Shown here: piece by piece, positions 15,630 to 25,756 of the stretch
Position numbering within the stretch: position 1 is the first letter of the stretch
Layout: the number at the start of each line of letters is the position of its first letter
From: Mangrovicoccus algicola
GTDB taxonomy: Bacteria > Pseudomonadota > Alphaproteobacteria > Rhodobacterales > Rhodobacteraceae
DNA: 64,000 nucleotides
Assembly: GCF_014903745.1 (NCBI RefSeq)
Contig: NZ_JACVXA010000012.1
Location: 1 to 64,000 of the forward strand
Direction: 5' to 3'
The notes under the pieces: model-generated
Told to the model about the DNA's origin: nothing
Seen by the model: only the letters and a program-made list of their open reading frames with translations
Database searches by the model: none
Position numbers and translations under genes: made by a program

Positions 15630-16766
15630 ATGGGCAGATTTGACAGATACCTGCTGTCACAGCTCATGCTGGTCTTCGGCTTCTTCGCGCTGGTCCTGGT
15701 CGGGGTCTACTGGATCAACCGCGCCGTCATCCTGGTCGACCAGTTCATGGGCGCGGGCAGTTCCGGCATCCTGGTGCTGGAACTCACGCTGCTGACCCTG
15801 CCCACCCTGGTCAAGCTGGTGCTGCCCATCGCCGCCTTCCTGGCCGTGCTGCAGGTCGCCAACCGGCTTTATTCTGACAGCGAACTGGTGGTGGTGCAGG
15901 CGACGGGATTCTCGGGCTTCCGCCTGGCGCGCCCGGTTCTGGTCTTCGGCTGCATCGCGGGTCTGCTGATCGGGGTGCTGGCGCATGTGCTGGTGCCGGT
16001 CTCCATGGCGCGGCTGAACGACAAGGAGGCGGCGCTGACCGATGCGGCCTCCTCGCGGCTGCTGGTGCCCGGCAGCTTCCAGCATCCGGTCAGCGGCGTG
16101 ACCATCTACGTGCGCGAGATCGATCCCGCCGGCACCATCCTCGGGCTGATGCTCTCGGACCGGCGCGATCCGGACCAGGCCGTCACCTATACCGCCGAGA
16201 AGGCCCTGTTCCTGCGCGACGAGGGCGGGCCGAAACTGGTGATGCTGGACGGCATGGCGCAGAGCCTGGATCAGCAGACCGGCCGCCTGTCCATCACCCG
16301 CTTCACCGATTTCACCTTCGCGGTGGACAGCATGATCGGCGCGCCCCGCGACCGGCGGCTGGACCCGCGCCAGGTCGCGACCCCCGCGCTTCTGGCCGCC
16401 TCGCCCGCGCTGCAGGAAGAGACCCGGCGCGACGCCACCTGGCTGCGCCGCGAGGCGCATATGCGCCTGGCCGAAAGCACGCTGGCACCGATGCTGTGCG
16501 TGATGGGATTCGCCGCGCTGCTGATCGGCACGTTCAGCCGGTTCGGGCTGTGGCGGCAGATCACGCTGGCCGTCGGGCTGGTGGTGGTGGTCAAGCTGAT
16601 CGACAATGCCGCCGCCGACCTGGCCAAGTCCGCCCCCGCGGCCTGGCCGGTGATCTACCTGCCCTCGCTGCTGGCCGGGGCGATCGCCGCGCTGCTGCTC
16701 TGGCTGGGCGGCGGGCGGCTGCATGCGCTGAGCCTGGCGCTGCGCGGACGGAGGCGCGCCGGATGA
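15630..16766 (+). CDS. lptF: LPS export permease LptF
   Basis: 378 aa. FDRYLLSQLMLVFGFFALVL begins the first of three N-terminal helices. A periplasmic beta-jellyroll-like domain (about 130-270) and three C-terminal helices follow, the YjgP/YjgQ layout. With LptG and LptB2 it forms the inner-membrane ABC transporter that extracts lipopolysaccharide. The stop overlaps the lptG start (ATGA). It heads the lptF-lptG-lptD-surA-pdxA-rsmA run. Confidence 0.96.
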   Translation: MGRFDRYLLSQLMLVFGFFALVLVGVYWINRAVILVDQFMGAGSSGILVLELTLLTLPTLVKLVLPIAAFLAVLQVANRLYSDSELVVVQATGFSGFRLARPVLVFGCIAGLLIGVLAHVLVPVSMARLNDKEAALTDAASSRLLVPGSFQHPVSGVTIYVREIDPAGTILGLMLSDRRDPDQAVTYTAEKALFLRDEGGPKLVMLDGMAQSLDQQTGRLSITRFTDFTFAVDSMIGAPRDRRLDPRQVATPALLAASPALQEETRRDATWLRREAHMRLAESTLAPMLCVMGFAALLIGTFSRFGLWRQITLAVGLVVVVKLIDNAAADLAKSAPAAWPVIYLPSLLAGAIAALLLWLGGGRLHALSLALRGRRRAG

Positions 16767-17851
16767 TCCTGCATCTCTATTTCGCCCGGAAATACCTGTC
16801 GATCTTCACGATGATCCTGGGCGGGTTCACGATCTTCATCTGGCTGGTCGAACTGCTGGAGCATATCCGCCGCTACGATGCGGGCGAGATGGGATTCCTG
16901 CGGCTGAGCTACCTGGCGGCGCTGCACCTGCCCGAGGTGCTGTACCAGGTGCTGACCCTCGTCGTCTTGCTCTCGACGATCACGATGTTCATCACGCTGG
17001 CGCGCACCTCCGAGCTGGTCATCACCCGCGCGACCGGGCGCTCCGCGCTGCGCAGCCTGGCCTCGCCCGCGATCACCGCCTTCGTGCTGGGCTGCCTGGT
17101 GGTGTCGCTGGCCAATCCGCTGGTGGCGCTGTCCTCCAAGGCCTATGAACGCGCCATCGACGGCGACGGGGGCCGCGTCTTGTCGGTCAGCAAGGAGGGG
17201 CTGTGGCTGCGCCAGGGCGTGGATGACAACCAGACCGCGATCCGCGCGGCGCGCACCAATCTCGACGGCACCGTCCTTTACGACACGGATTTCTACGGGT
17301 TCGACCCCGAGGGGACGCCGATTTTCCGCATCCAGGCGGCGGAGGCGGCGCTGACCCCCGACGGGTGGCAGCTGTCGCAGGCCAAGATCTGGGACCTGGC
17401 GCAGGACGAGATCCCCGAGGCCGGCGCGCGGCAGCTGGACAGCTACCTGCTGCCCTCCGAGCTGACGCCCGACCAGATCCGCGACAGTTTCGGAACGCCC
17501 TCCTCCATCTCCATCTGGGCGCTGCCCGCCTTCATCTCCCAGCTTGAAAACGCCGGATTTTCCGCGCGCACGCACATGGTCTGGCTGCAGGCCGAGCTGG
17601 CGCGGCCGCTCAGCTTCGTCGCCATGGTCTTCATCGGCGCGGTCTTCACGCTGCGCCATACGCGGATGGGGCGCACCGGGCTGATGGTGCTGCTGGCGGT
17701 CCTGTCCGGTTTCCTCGTCTACTTCATCGCCAACCTGACCCAGCTGATGGGCCAGAACGGCCAGATTCCGGTGCCCTTCGCGGTCTGGAGCCCTTCCATT
17801 GCCGCGATCTGCCTGGCGCTCGCGGCGCTATTGCATTTCGAGGACGGATGA
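16763..17851 (+). CDS. lptG: LPS export permease LptG
   Basis: 362 aa with the same six-helix plus periplasmic-domain layout as LptF (YFARKYLSIFTMILGGFTIF at the N-terminus; FLVYFIANLTQLMGQNG near the C-terminus). It partners LptF above LptB2. Both ends overlap neighbours by 4 nt (ATGA), so lptF, lptG and lptD are translationally coupled. Confidence 0.96.
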   Translation: MILHLYFARKYLSIFTMILGGFTIFIWLVELLEHIRRYDAGEMGFLRLSYLAALHLPEVLYQVLTLVVLLSTITMFITLARTSELVITRATGRSALRSLASPAITAFVLGCLVVSLANPLVALSSKAYERAIDGDGGRVLSVSKEGLWLRQGVDDNQTAIRAARTNLDGTVLYDTDFYGFDPEGTPIFRIQAAEAALTPDGWQLSQAKIWDLAQDEIPEAGARQLDSYLLPSELTPDQIRDSFGTPSSISIWALPAFISQLENAGFSARTHMVWLQAELARPLSFVAMVFIGAVFTLRHTRMGRTGLMVLLAVLSGFLVYFIANLTQLMGQNGQIPVPFAVWSPSIAAICLALAALLHFEDG

Positions 17852-19992
17852 GCCTGATCCCCGCCCCCCGCCGAAACCGCTTCATCGCCGCGCTGCTGGT
17901 CAGTTTCGGCATCGGGCTTGCCCTGCCTGCCGCCGCCCAGGAGGGGCCGGTCACGCTGGTCGCGGATCAGGTCATCGTGGAGTCGCAGTCGGTGCTGATC
18001 GCCGAGGGCTCGGTCGAGGTCTTCTCGGAAGGCCGGCACATGCGTGCCACGCGGCTGGTCTACGACCAGGACAGTGACCGGCTGAGCGTCGAGGGTCCCA
18101 TCACGCTGACGGAGGGCGAGGACACGGTCGTGCTGGCCGATGCCGCCGAGCTGAGCACCGATCTGCGCGAGGGCATCATCGAGGGGGTGCGCGTGATCCT
18201 CGGCCAGCAGGTGCAGATCGCCGCCAGTTCCGCGCAGCGCCAGCAGGGCCGGTTCACCGACCTGCGCGACACGGTGGCGACCAGCTGCGAGGTCTGTTCC
18301 CCGGGCGAGGAGCCGCTGTGGCACATCCGGGCGCAGCGGGTCATCCATGACGAGGAACGCAAGCGGATCTATTTCCAGCACGCGCAGTTCCGCGTCCTGG
18401 GCGTTCCCGTCGCCTATCTGCCCGCCATGTCCGTGCCCACGCCGGACGTGACCCGGGCGGCCGGGTTCCTCGTGCCCTCGGTCGAAAGCGACGACCTCTA
18501 CGGCAGCGGCCTGCGCCTGCCCTATTTCGTGCCGCTGGGCGATCATGCCGACCTGACCTTCGCGCCCTTCCTCGCGGTCGATCCCAATGGCGACACGACC
18601 GAAACGCTGGAGATGCGCTATCGCCAAGCCTTCACCGCCGGCGATATCGGCTTCGAGGGGGCGGTGACGCAGGACGACCAGGATCACGGCACTCGCGGCT
18701 ACCTGTTCGGCTCGGGCGCCTTCGACCTGCCCTGGCAGACCGAGCTGACCTTCGGCATCCAGCTTGTCACCGACGAGGATTACCTCAGCGACTACGACTA
18801 TGCAGGCGACGACCGGCTGAGCAATTCGCTGGGCCTGCTGCGGGTGGTCGGCGACAGCCGCTTCGAGGCGGAGCTGGTCACCTTCAACACGCTGCGCGAC
18901 GACGAGGACAACGACACCATTCCCACGCTGGCCGGCGATGCGCGCTATGACCGGCGCTGGCAGCCCGCGATGCTGCCGGGCTATCTGGACCTGGCGCTGA
19001 TCGGGCATGGCCATGAACGCAGTTCCGACGAGGACGGCACCGGGCGCGACATGGCCCAGGCGCGCGGCTTCCTGCGCTGGGGCGATGTCGTCACCGCCGG
19101 GCCGGGGATCCGCCTCTCGGGCGACCTGCGCGCCATCGCCGATGCCAAGCATATCGTGCAGGACAGCCGGTACGAGACCTTCCAGACGGCGCTGACCCCC
19201 GGCGCCTCGGTCGGGGCCTCGCTGCCCATGGCCAAGAGCGGGCGCAACGGCGTGTCCTACCTGCTGGAGCCGATGGCCCAGGCGGTCTGGGTCGGCGACT
19301 ATGACATAGACAGCCCCAATGACGACAGCACCCAGCCTGCCTTCGACGCGGGCAACCTGCTGGGCTATCAGCGCTATCCGGGGCTGGACCGGGTCGAGGA
19401 CGGGTTCCGCACCAACCTGGCCCTGCGCTGGCAGCGCCTGTCCCCCGAGGGATGGTCGCTGGGCCTGACCTTCGGGCGGATCCTGCGCGGCACGGATGCG
19501 GGCTATTCCCCCGGGACCGGGCTGGGCGGGGTGAGTTCGGACTGGCTGACCCAGGTCGACCTGGATGTCGGCGGCCTGACCCTGCGCAACCTGGCCCTGA
19601 TCTCCGACGATGGCAGCTTCACGCTGAACGAGGCGCGGGTGAACTACACCTGGGACGACCTGGAGGTCGACCTGGGCTATGTCTGGCAGATCGAGGACGA
19701 GGATCTGAACCAGGACGAGGATCTGGGCGAAATCACCTTCGACGGCAGCTACCGCTTCAACGACACCTGGTCCTCGACGCTGTACCTGCGGCGCGACATG
19801 ATCTCGGAGCAGACGACGCGGGCCAATCTCGGCGTCGCCTGGCAGAACGAATGCGTCAAGGTTGACGTTTCCGGCGGCCGCCGGTTTAAGAGCAGCGGCT
19901 CCGGACCGACCTATTCCTACGGCCTGATGGTGACCTTGAACGGGTTCGGCAACGGTGGATCCGGCACGAAGCGCGCAGGCCGGTGTTCTTGA
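17848..19992 (+). CDS. lptD: Outer-membrane LPS assembly protein LptD
   Basis: 714 aa. Signal peptide ends at ...LPAAAQ. The OstA/LptA-like periplasmic domain (VTLVADQVIVESQSVLIAEG, about 35-145) precedes the C-terminal beta-barrel domain with YLPAMSVPTPDVTRAAGFLVPS. Cysteines pair up as in LptD: Cys147-x-x-Cys150 near the N-domain/barrel junction, Cys669 and Cys713 near the C-terminus, suited to inter-domain disulfides. It inserts LPS into the outer leaflet with LptE. SurA, a chaperone known to help LptD fold, is the next gene. Confidence 0.96.
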   Translation: MSLIPAPRRNRFIAALLVSFGIGLALPAAAQEGPVTLVADQVIVESQSVLIAEGSVEVFSEGRHMRATRLVYDQDSDRLSVEGPITLTEGEDTVVLADAAELSTDLREGIIEGVRVILGQQVQIAASSAQRQQGRFTDLRDTVATSCEVCSPGEEPLWHIRAQRVIHDEERKRIYFQHAQFRVLGVPVAYLPAMSVPTPDVTRAAGFLVPSVESDDLYGSGLRLPYFVPLGDHADLTFAPFLAVDPNGDTTETLEMRYRQAFTAGDIGFEGAVTQDDQDHGTRGYLFGSGAFDLPWQTELTFGIQLVTDEDYLSDYDYAGDDRLSNSLGLLRVVGDSRFEAELVTFNTLRDDEDNDTIPTLAGDARYDRRWQPAMLPGYLDLALIGHGHERSSDEDGTGRDMAQARGFLRWGDVVTAGPGIRLSGDLRAIADAKHIVQDSRYETFQTALTPGASVGASLPMAKSGRNGVSYLLEPMAQAVWVGDYDIDSPNDDSTQPAFDAGNLLGYQRYPGLDRVEDGFRTNLALRWQRLSPEGWSLGLTFGRILRGTDAGYSPGTGLGGVSSDWLTQVDLDVGGLTLRNLALISDDGSFTLNEARVNYTWDDLEVDLGYVWQIEDEDLNQDEDLGEITFDGSYRFNDTWSSTLYLRRDMISEQTTRANLGVAWQNECVKVDVSGGRRFKSSGSGPTYSYGLMVTLNGFGNGGSGTKRAGRCS

Positions 19993-20005
19993 TGAGGAAG
20001 AGCGT

Positions 20006-21205
20006 ATGCTGAAGACTATCCTGCAGGGCGTCCGCTGGATGCTGGTGCTTTGCCTGGGCTGGACCGCCCTGCCCGCCGCCGCGCAATCGCCCTTCGACGC
20101 GGTCGTGCGCGTCAATGAAAGCGTCATCACCCGCTTCGAGATCGACCAGCGGCTGAAATTCCTGACCCTTCTGCGCCAGCCGGGCGTCAATCGCGAAGGC
20201 GTGATCGACTCGCTGATCGACGAGCGGCTGCAGATGGCCGAGGCACGGCGGCTGGGCCAGGAATTGACCGAGGACCAGACCGAGCAGGCGATGGCCGAAT
20301 TCGCCGCGCGCGCCAATCTGGGCCCCGAGGAATTCATCGCCGCGATCGGCCAGGAAGGCGTCGCGCCGGAGACCTTCCGCGATTTCGTCCGCTCCGGCGC
20401 CGCCTGGCGCGAAGTGGTGCGCCAGCGCTTCTCGCGCCAGGCGCGGGTCTCCGACGAGGAAATCGACCGCGCCATCGCGCTCGGCACGGGCCAGGGCACC
20501 GTGCAGGTCCAGCTGGCCGAGATCGTCCTGCCGCTGATGCCCGAGACCGCGGGCGAGGTGCGGTTCCAGGCCGAGGCGATCCAGCAGATGAACAGCTTCG
20601 GCGAATTCTCGCAGGCCGCGCGCGACATGTCGGCCTCCTCCTCGGGCGAGCAGGGCGGCGCGCTCGGCTGGGTGCCGCTGTCGGATCTGCCCGAGCAGAT
20701 CGCCCCGCTATTCCTGTCGATGGCGCCGGGCGATGTCACCCCGCCGCTGCCGCTGCCCAATGTCAATGCCATCGCCCTGTTCCAGCTGCGCGGCATCCGC
20801 GATTCCCGTCCCGGCGTGATGCAGAATGTCGAACTGGACTACCTGGTGGTGCGAACCGCCCAGGGCGCCGCCGCGACCGAAATGGCACGGGTCAAGCCGC
20901 TGATCAGCACCTGCGGCACGCTTTACACCCATGTCGCCCAGGGCAACCGGATCGAGGAAGTGACCGGCCCCCGCGCCGAGACCGCCGCGGGGATCCGCGC
21001 CGCCATCGACACGCTGGACCCGCTGGAGATGACCGTCCTTCCGGGGAATTCCGCCTTCGTCATGCTGTGCGGCCGCACGCCGATCCCCGGCGCGGATCTC
21101 AGCCGCGACGACCTGCAGCGGCGGCTGTTCCAGCGCAAGCTGGAGAGCCTGGCCGATGGCTACCTGGCGGAACTGCGCGCCAACGCCTTCGTCGAGCGCA
21201 GCTGA
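20006..21205 (+). CDS. surA: Periplasmic chaperone/peptidyl-prolyl isomerase SurA
   Basis: 399 aa with a signal peptide (MLVLCLGWTALPAAAQS). The SurA N-domain (VVRVNESVITRFEIDQRLKF, about 30-150) is followed by one parvulin PPIase domain (about 165-270; QLAEIVLPL, GEFSQAARDMSAS, GGALGWVPLSDLP) and a C-terminal helical region. It escorts unfolded outer-membrane proteins to the BAM complex. GAGGAAG precedes the ATG at 20006. The stop TGA overlaps the pdxA ATG. Confidence 0.93.
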   Translation: MLKTILQGVRWMLVLCLGWTALPAAAQSPFDAVVRVNESVITRFEIDQRLKFLTLLRQPGVNREGVIDSLIDERLQMAEARRLGQELTEDQTEQAMAEFAARANLGPEEFIAAIGQEGVAPETFRDFVRSGAAWREVVRQRFSRQARVSDEEIDRAIALGTGQGTVQVQLAEIVLPLMPETAGEVRFQAEAIQQMNSFGEFSQAARDMSASSSGEQGGALGWVPLSDLPEQIAPLFLSMAPGDVTPPLPLPNVNAIALFQLRGIRDSRPGVMQNVELDYLVVRTAQGAAATEMARVKPLISTCGTLYTHVAQGNRIEEVTGPRAETAAGIRAAIDTLDPLEMTVLPGNSAFVMLCGRTPIPGADLSRDDLQRRLFQRKLESLADGYLAELRANAFVERS

Positions 21206-22188
21206 TGGCCCCCCGCCCGCTGGCCCCGATCGCGCTGACCTGCGGCGAACCTGCGGGCGTGGGTCCCGAGCTTGCGCTTCTGGCATCCGCCCGGCTGGGC
21301 ACGACGCTGCCCTTCTTCTGGATCGGCGATCCCCGCCACCTGCCCGAAGGCGCGCGCTGGCACGAGATCGCCAGCCCCGCCGAGGCGGCCGAGCCCGGCG
21401 ACAGCCTGGCCGTGCTGCGCCATGATTTCGCCGGTGCCGCCACCCCCGGCATCCCCGACCCCGCCAATGCGCAGGGCGTGATCGAGGTGATCGCCCGGGC
21501 GGTGCGCCTGGTCATGGACGGCACGGCCGGGGCGGTCTGCACGCTGCCCATTCACAAGAAGGCGCTGAAGGACGGGGCGGGATTCACCTTTCCCGGCCAT
21601 ACCGAGTATCTCGCGCATCTCGCGGGGGTCGACCGCGTGGTGATGATGCTGGCCGCCCCGGATCTGCGCGTCGTCCCGGCCACCATCCACGTGCCGCTGT
21701 CCGAGGTGCCCGGCCTGCTGACCGCCCCGCTTCTGGAAGAGACGATCCGCATCGCCCGCGACGCGCTGCGCCGCGATTTCGGCATCGCCCATCCCCGCCT
21801 TGCCGTGGCCGGACTGAACCCCCATGCCGGCGAAGGCGGCGCCATGGGCCGCGAGGAGATCGAGATGATCGCGCCGCTTCTGGACCGGCTGCGGGGCGAG
21901 GGGATCGACCTTGCCGGCCCCGCCTCCGCCGACACGATGTTCCACCCCGAGGCCCGGGCGCGCTATGACGCGGCGATCTGCATGTATCACGACCAGGCCC
22001 TGATCCCGATCAAGACGGTGGATTTCGCCGGCGGGGTCAATGTCACGCTGGGGCTGCCCTTCATCCGCACCTCGCCCGATCACGGCACCGCCTTCGACAT
22101 CGCGGGCCAGGGCCGGGCCGATCCCAGTTCGACCATCGCGGCGCTGCGGCTGGCGGCCGAGATGGCCGCCGCGAGGGCGGGCGCATGA
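21205..22188 (+). CDS. pdxA: 4-hydroxythreonine-4-phosphate dehydrogenase
   Basis: 327 aa. [13 protein letters not shown] at the start, the [20 protein letters not shown] block with substrate and metal histidine, the [10 protein letters not shown] block and the [11 protein letters not shown] block are intact. Uses NAD to make the aminoacetone phosphate precursor of pyridoxal phosphate. Position between surA and rsmA is the standard proteobacterial arrangement. Overlaps surA (TGATG) and rsmA (ATGA). Confidence 0.96.
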   Translation: MAPRPLAPIALTCGEPAGVGPELALLASARLGTTLPFFWIGDPRHLPEGARWHEIASPAEAAEPGDSLAVLRHDFAGAATPGIPDPANAQGVIEVIARAVRLVMDGTAGAVCTLPIHKKALKDGAGFTFPGHTEYLAHLAGVDRVVMMLAAPDLRVVPATIHVPLSEVPGLLTAPLLEETIRIARDALRRDFGIAHPRLAVAGLNPHAGEGGAMGREEIEMIAPLLDRLRGEGIDLAGPASADTMFHPEARARYDAAICMYHDQALIPIKTVDFAGGVNVTLGLPFIRTSPDHGTAFDIAGQGRADPSSTIAALRLAAEMAAARAGA

Positions 22189-23021
22189 GCGGCATCGACG
22201 CCCTGCCGCCCCTGCGCGAGGTGATCGCCGAGCACGGTCTTTCGGCGCGCAAGTCGCTGGGCCAGAACTTCCTGCTGGACCTGAACCTGACGGCCAAGAT
22301 CGCGCGTTCCGCGGGCGACCTGACCGGCTGCGACGTGCTGGAGATCGGCCCCGGCCCCGGCGGGCTGACCCGCGGATTGCTGGCCATGGGCGCCCGCCGC
22401 GTCGTGGCGATCGAGAAGGACACCCGCTGCCTGCCCGCGCTGGAGCAGATCGCCGCCGCCTATCCCGGTCGGCTGGAGATCATCCCGGGCGACGCGCTGG
22501 AGGTCGACTGGGCGGCGCATCTGAACGGCCCCATCCGGGTCTGCGCCAACCTGCCCTACAATGTCGGCACGGAACTTCTGGTGCGCTGGCTGACGCCCGA
22601 GACCTGGCCGCCCCTGTGGCAGAGCCTGACGCTGATGTTCCAGCGCGAGGTGGCCGAACGCATCGTCGCGGCGCCGGGATCCAAGGCCTATGGCCGCCTC
22701 GCGCTGCTGGCCCAGTGGCGCGCCGAGGCGCGGATCGTCATGGACCTGCCCGCGCGCGCCTTCACCCCGCCGCCCAAGGTGAACTCGGCCGTGGTGCATG
22801 TCACCGCCCTGCCCGAGCCGCGCTTTCCCGCGCCTGCCGAGGGACTGTCGAAGGTCGTCGCCGCCGCCTTCAACCAGCGCCGCAAGATGCTCCGCTCGTC
22901 GCTGAAAGGTTACGGACCGGGGATCGAGGCGAAGCTGGAAGAGGCCGGGATCGACCCGACCGCGCGCGCCGAGACCGTGTCGCTGGAACGGTTTTGCGCC
23001 CTGGCCCGCGCGCTGGACTGA
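22185..23021 (+). CDS. rsmA: 16S rRNA dimethyladenosine transferase
   Basis: 278 aa. SLGQNFLLD, the SAM-binding [14 protein letters not shown] and the catalytic NLPYNVGT motif are all present. It dimethylates the two adjacent adenosines of 16S rRNA helix 45; loss gives kasugamycin resistance. Last gene of the lpt-surA-pdxA operon, convergent with the GNAT gene 18 nt further on. Confidence 0.97.
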   Translation: MSGIDALPPLREVIAEHGLSARKSLGQNFLLDLNLTAKIARSAGDLTGCDVLEIGPGPGGLTRGLLAMGARRVVAIEKDTRCLPALEQIAAAYPGRLEIIPGDALEVDWAAHLNGPIRVCANLPYNVGTELLVRWLTPETWPPLWQSLTLMFQREVAERIVAAPGSKAYGRLALLAQWRAEARIVMDLPARAFTPPPKVNSAVVHVTALPEPRFPAPAEGLSKVVAAAFNQRRKMLRSSLKGYGPGIEAKLEEAGIDPTARAETVSLERFCALARALD

Positions 23022-23038
23022 GCCTGCGATGCCGCGCG

Positions 23039-23524
23039 TCACAGGATGCGCGTCACCTCGCCCTGCACGCCCAGCCAGGCGCCCTCCTGCAGCGCCAGGC
23101 CCAGCACCCGGTCGGGATTGGTGGGCGGCGGCATGTCCACCCCGTCGAGGCGGGCGAACCCGAACCGTCGGTAATAGGGTTCATCGCCCACCAGCATCAC
23201 CCGGTGCCATCCCAGCCGCCTTGCCCGCCCGAGGCTCTCGGTCATCAGCAGCGCGCCCAGACCCTCTCCCTGGCGGGTGGGATGGACCGCCACCGGCCCC
23301 AGAAGCAGCGCCCGCGTGCCGCCCACCAGCACCGGCCAGAAGCGGATCGCGCCTGCCAGGATGTCGTCATCGTCGCGCGCGGCCAGGCACAGCTCGGCCA
23401 CTTTCGGCACCCCCTCGCGCAGGCGGTAGGAGGACAGCGCCTCGCGCCCCGGGGCGAAGCATGTGTCATAGAGCCATTCGACCTCGTCATGATCCCGTGA
23501 AGTCTCGGGCTCGATATGAAACAC
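23039..23524 (-). CDS. GNAT family N-acetyltransferase
   Basis: 161 aa from a GTG at 23524 (a second GTG two codons upstream is equally possible; AAGGGG precedes both). The acetyl-CoA-binding core reads LGPVAVHPTRQGEGLGALLM, and VGDEPYYRRFGFA follows, the pattern of the YhbS-like GNAT group. Substrate unknown. Divergent from the flavin reductase gene by 78 nt. Confidence 0.85.
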   Translation of the reverse strand: MFHIEPETSRDHDEVEWLYDTCFAPGREALSSYRLREGVPKVAELCLAARDDDDILAGAIRFWPVLVGGTRALLLGPVAVHPTRQGEGLGALLMTESLGRARRLGWHRVMLVGDEPYYRRFGFARLDGVDMPPPTNPDRVLGLALQEGAWLGVQGEVTRIL

Positions 23525-23602
23525 CGGCACGCACCCCTTTCCAGTCGTCCGGCCGCGCCCTATCACAGGTCGGGAAGCCGACGGAAGACCCGGAGTAGCA
23601 CA

Positions 23603-24214
23603 GTGTTCTACCGCCCCGAAGACGGCCACGGCCTGCCGCACAACCCGTTCAACGCGCTGATCGCGCCGCGGCCGATCGGCTGGATCTCCAGCCGCGGGGC
23701 GGATGGACGTGCCAACCTCGCCCCCTATTCCTTCTTCAATGCCGTTGCCTATGTGCCGCCGCAGGTGATGTTCGCCTCCACCGGCGCCAAGCCCGACCGC
23801 GACGGCACCAAGGACAGCCAGGCCAATATCCGCGAGACCGGCGTCTTCTGTGTCAACATCGTCTCCTGGGATCTGCGGGAGGCGATGAACGCGACCTCTG
23901 CCGCGCTGCCCGCGGGCGAGAGCGAATTCGACCGCGCCGGGCTGGAGACCGCGCCCTGCGACACGATCGACTGTCTGCGCGTGGCGGCAGCGCCCGCCGC
24001 GCTGGAATGCCGTGTGACGCAGGTGCTGACCCTTGCAGGGGCGGCGAATGCGGCGGTCTTCGGCGAGGTGACGGGCATCCATATCCGCGACGAGTTCCTG
24101 CGCGACGGACGGTTCGACGTGGCGGCGGCGGGGCTTCTGGCGCGGCTGGGCTATCGCGACTACCTGGTGGTGCGCGACCTCTTCGCGCTGGCGCGGCCCG
24201 ACGATCGCGGCTGA
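23603..24214 (+). CDS. Flavin reductase-like domain protein
   Basis: 203 aa from a GTG (GGAG 7 nt upstream). NPFNALIAPRPIGWISS and NLAPYSFFNAVAYVPPQVMF are the FMN-binding signatures of the flavin_reduct family in its DIM6/NTAB branch. Members bind FMN and often supply reduced flavin or act as nitroreductase-like enzymes. No partner monooxygenase is adjacent. A short 5-bp GC hairpin (24220-24232) followed by TTT lies just after the stop and may end the transcript. Confidence 0.85.
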   Translation: MFYRPEDGHGLPHNPFNALIAPRPIGWISSRGADGRANLAPYSFFNAVAYVPPQVMFASTGAKPDRDGTKDSQANIRETGVFCVNIVSWDLREAMNATSAALPAGESEFDRAGLETAPCDTIDCLRVAAAPAALECRVTQVLTLAGAANAAVFGEVTGIHIRDEFLRDGRFDVAAAGLLARLGYRDYLVVRDLFALARPDDRG

Positions 24215-24317
24215 GCCGGCCGCCTGCGGCGGTTTGCGCGCGCCCGCGCGGGACGGCGGGCTTGAGCCGGATGCGAGGCTCTGCCACCCATGGGCAGGCA
24301 GCATCGGAGACAGGCCC

Positions 24318-25196
24318 ATGACGGACACCATGATCGGCGTGATCGGCGGCAGCGGGCTCTACCAGATCGACGGGCTGGAAGACGCGGCCTGGACCGAGAT
24401 GGCCACCCCCTGGGGGGCGCCTTCGGACGCGATCCTGACCGGGCGGCTGGGCGGGGTTCCGATGGCCTTCCTGCCCCGCCATGGCCGCGGCCATGTCCAT
24501 GCGCCCTCCGCCGTGCCCTATCGCGCCAATATCGACGCGCTCAAACGGCTGGGCGTGACCGATCTGGTCAGCGTCTCGGCCTGCGGGTCGTTCCGCGAGG
24601 AGATGGCGCCGGGGGATTTCGTCATCGTCGACCAGTTTATCGACCGCACCGTCGGGCGCGAGGCCTCGTTCTTCGGGACCGGCTGCGTCGCGCATGTGTC
24701 GCTGGCGCATCCCACCTGCCCGCGGCTGGGCGCCGCCTGCGCCGCAGCGGCCGCCGCCGAGGGCATCACCGTGCATGATGGCGGCACCTACCTGGCCATG
24801 GAAGGCCCGCAATTCAGCACGATGGCGGAATCGCGGATGTATCGCGACGCCTGGGGCTGCGACGTGATCGGCATGACCAACATGCCCGAGGCCCGGCTCG
24901 CCCGCGAGGCGGAGCTGTGCTATGCTTCCGTCGCGATGATCACCGATTACGACAGCTGGCATCCCGATCACGGCGCCGTGGAGATCACCGACATCATCCG
25001 CACCCTGGCCGGAAACGCGGACAAGGCCCGGGGCCTGGTGGCGCGCCTGCCCGGGATCCTGGGGCCTGCCCGCGATGCCTGCCCGCATGGCTGCGACCGC
25101 GCGCTGGAGCACGCGATCCTGACCGCCCCGGCGGCGCGCGACCCCGCCCTGCTGGCGCGGCTCGACGCCGTGGCGGGCCGCATCCTGACTGCCTGA
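24318..25196 (+). CDS. mtnP: S-methyl-5'-thioadenosine phosphorylase
   Basis: 292 aa. [26 protein letters not shown] and the purine-site [20 protein letters not shown] block identify the MTAP/PNP family; [16 protein letters not shown] is typical of MTAP. It splits methylthioadenosine with phosphate to adenine and methylthioribose-1-phosphate. The downstream apt gene then recovers the adenine, a clear metabolic pair. Start at MTDTMIGV is chosen by family alignment. Confidence 0.94.
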   Translation: MTDTMIGVIGGSGLYQIDGLEDAAWTEMATPWGAPSDAILTGRLGGVPMAFLPRHGRGHVHAPSAVPYRANIDALKRLGVTDLVSVSACGSFREEMAPGDFVIVDQFIDRTVGREASFFGTGCVAHVSLAHPTCPRLGAACAAAAAAEGITVHDGGTYLAMEGPQFSTMAESRMYRDAWGCDVIGMTNMPEARLAREAELCYASVAMITDYDSWHPDHGAVEITDIIRTLAGNADKARGLVARLPGILGPARDACPHGCDRALEHAILTAPAARDPALLARLDAVAGRILTA

Positions 25197-25215
25197 TCCC
25201 GCACGGAGCCCCGCC

Positions 25216-25746
25216 TTGGACGACATCAAGCAACATATCCGCACCATCCCCGATTTCCCGCAAAAGGGCATCCTGTTCCGCGACGTGACCACGCTCTTTG
25301 CCCATCCGGCGGGGCTGCGCATGGCGGTGGACGGGCTGCTGACGCCCTGGGTCGGCGCGCGCATCGACGCGGTGGTCGGGCTGGAGGCGCGCGGCTTCAT
25401 CCTGGGCGGCGCGGTGGCGCATCAGCTCGGCTGCGGCTTCGTTCCCGTGCGCAAGAAGGGCAAGCTGCCCGCCGCCACCCATGCGCAGGATTACGCGCTG
25501 GAATACGGCACCGCGACGGTCGAGATCCACACCGATGCGATCCAGCCGGGACAGACCGTGCTGATCGTCGACGACCTGCTGGCCACCGGCGGCACGGCCG
25601 AGGCGGGGATCAAGCTGGTCGAGCGGCTGGGCGGGCAGATCGCGGGCTGTGCCTTCGTGGTCGATCTGCCCGATCTGGGCGGACGGCGGCGGCTCGAGGC
25701 GCTGGGAATGTCCGTCCATGCCCTTGCCGCCTACGAGGGCCACTGA
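25216..25746 (+). CDS. apt: Adenine phosphoribosyltransferase
   Basis: 176 aa from a TTG start, with GGAG 9 nt upstream and no ATG nearby that keeps the conserved N-terminus. [31 protein letters not shown] and the PRPP loop [16 protein letters not shown] are intact. Converts adenine plus PRPP to AMP, here placed 19 nt after mtnP so that adenine released from methylthioadenosine is reused. Confidence 0.95.
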   Translation: MDDIKQHIRTIPDFPQKGILFRDVTTLFAHPAGLRMAVDGLLTPWVGARIDAVVGLEARGFILGGAVAHQLGCGFVPVRKKGKLPAATHAQDYALEYGTATVEIHTDAIQPGQTVLIVDDLLATGGTAEAGIKLVERLGGQIAGCAFVVDLPDLGGRRRLEALGMSVHALAAYEGH

Positions 25747-25756
25747 CCGCCCGCGC

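Noticed and set aside
17719-20796. Very long open frame (about 1025 codons) on the minus strand opposite lptD/surA
   Set aside because: Opposite lptG-lptD-surA, which have clear family motifs, signal peptides and overlaps; the antisense reading is rich in Arg/Gly/His/Gln and has no known domain. A result of high G+C.
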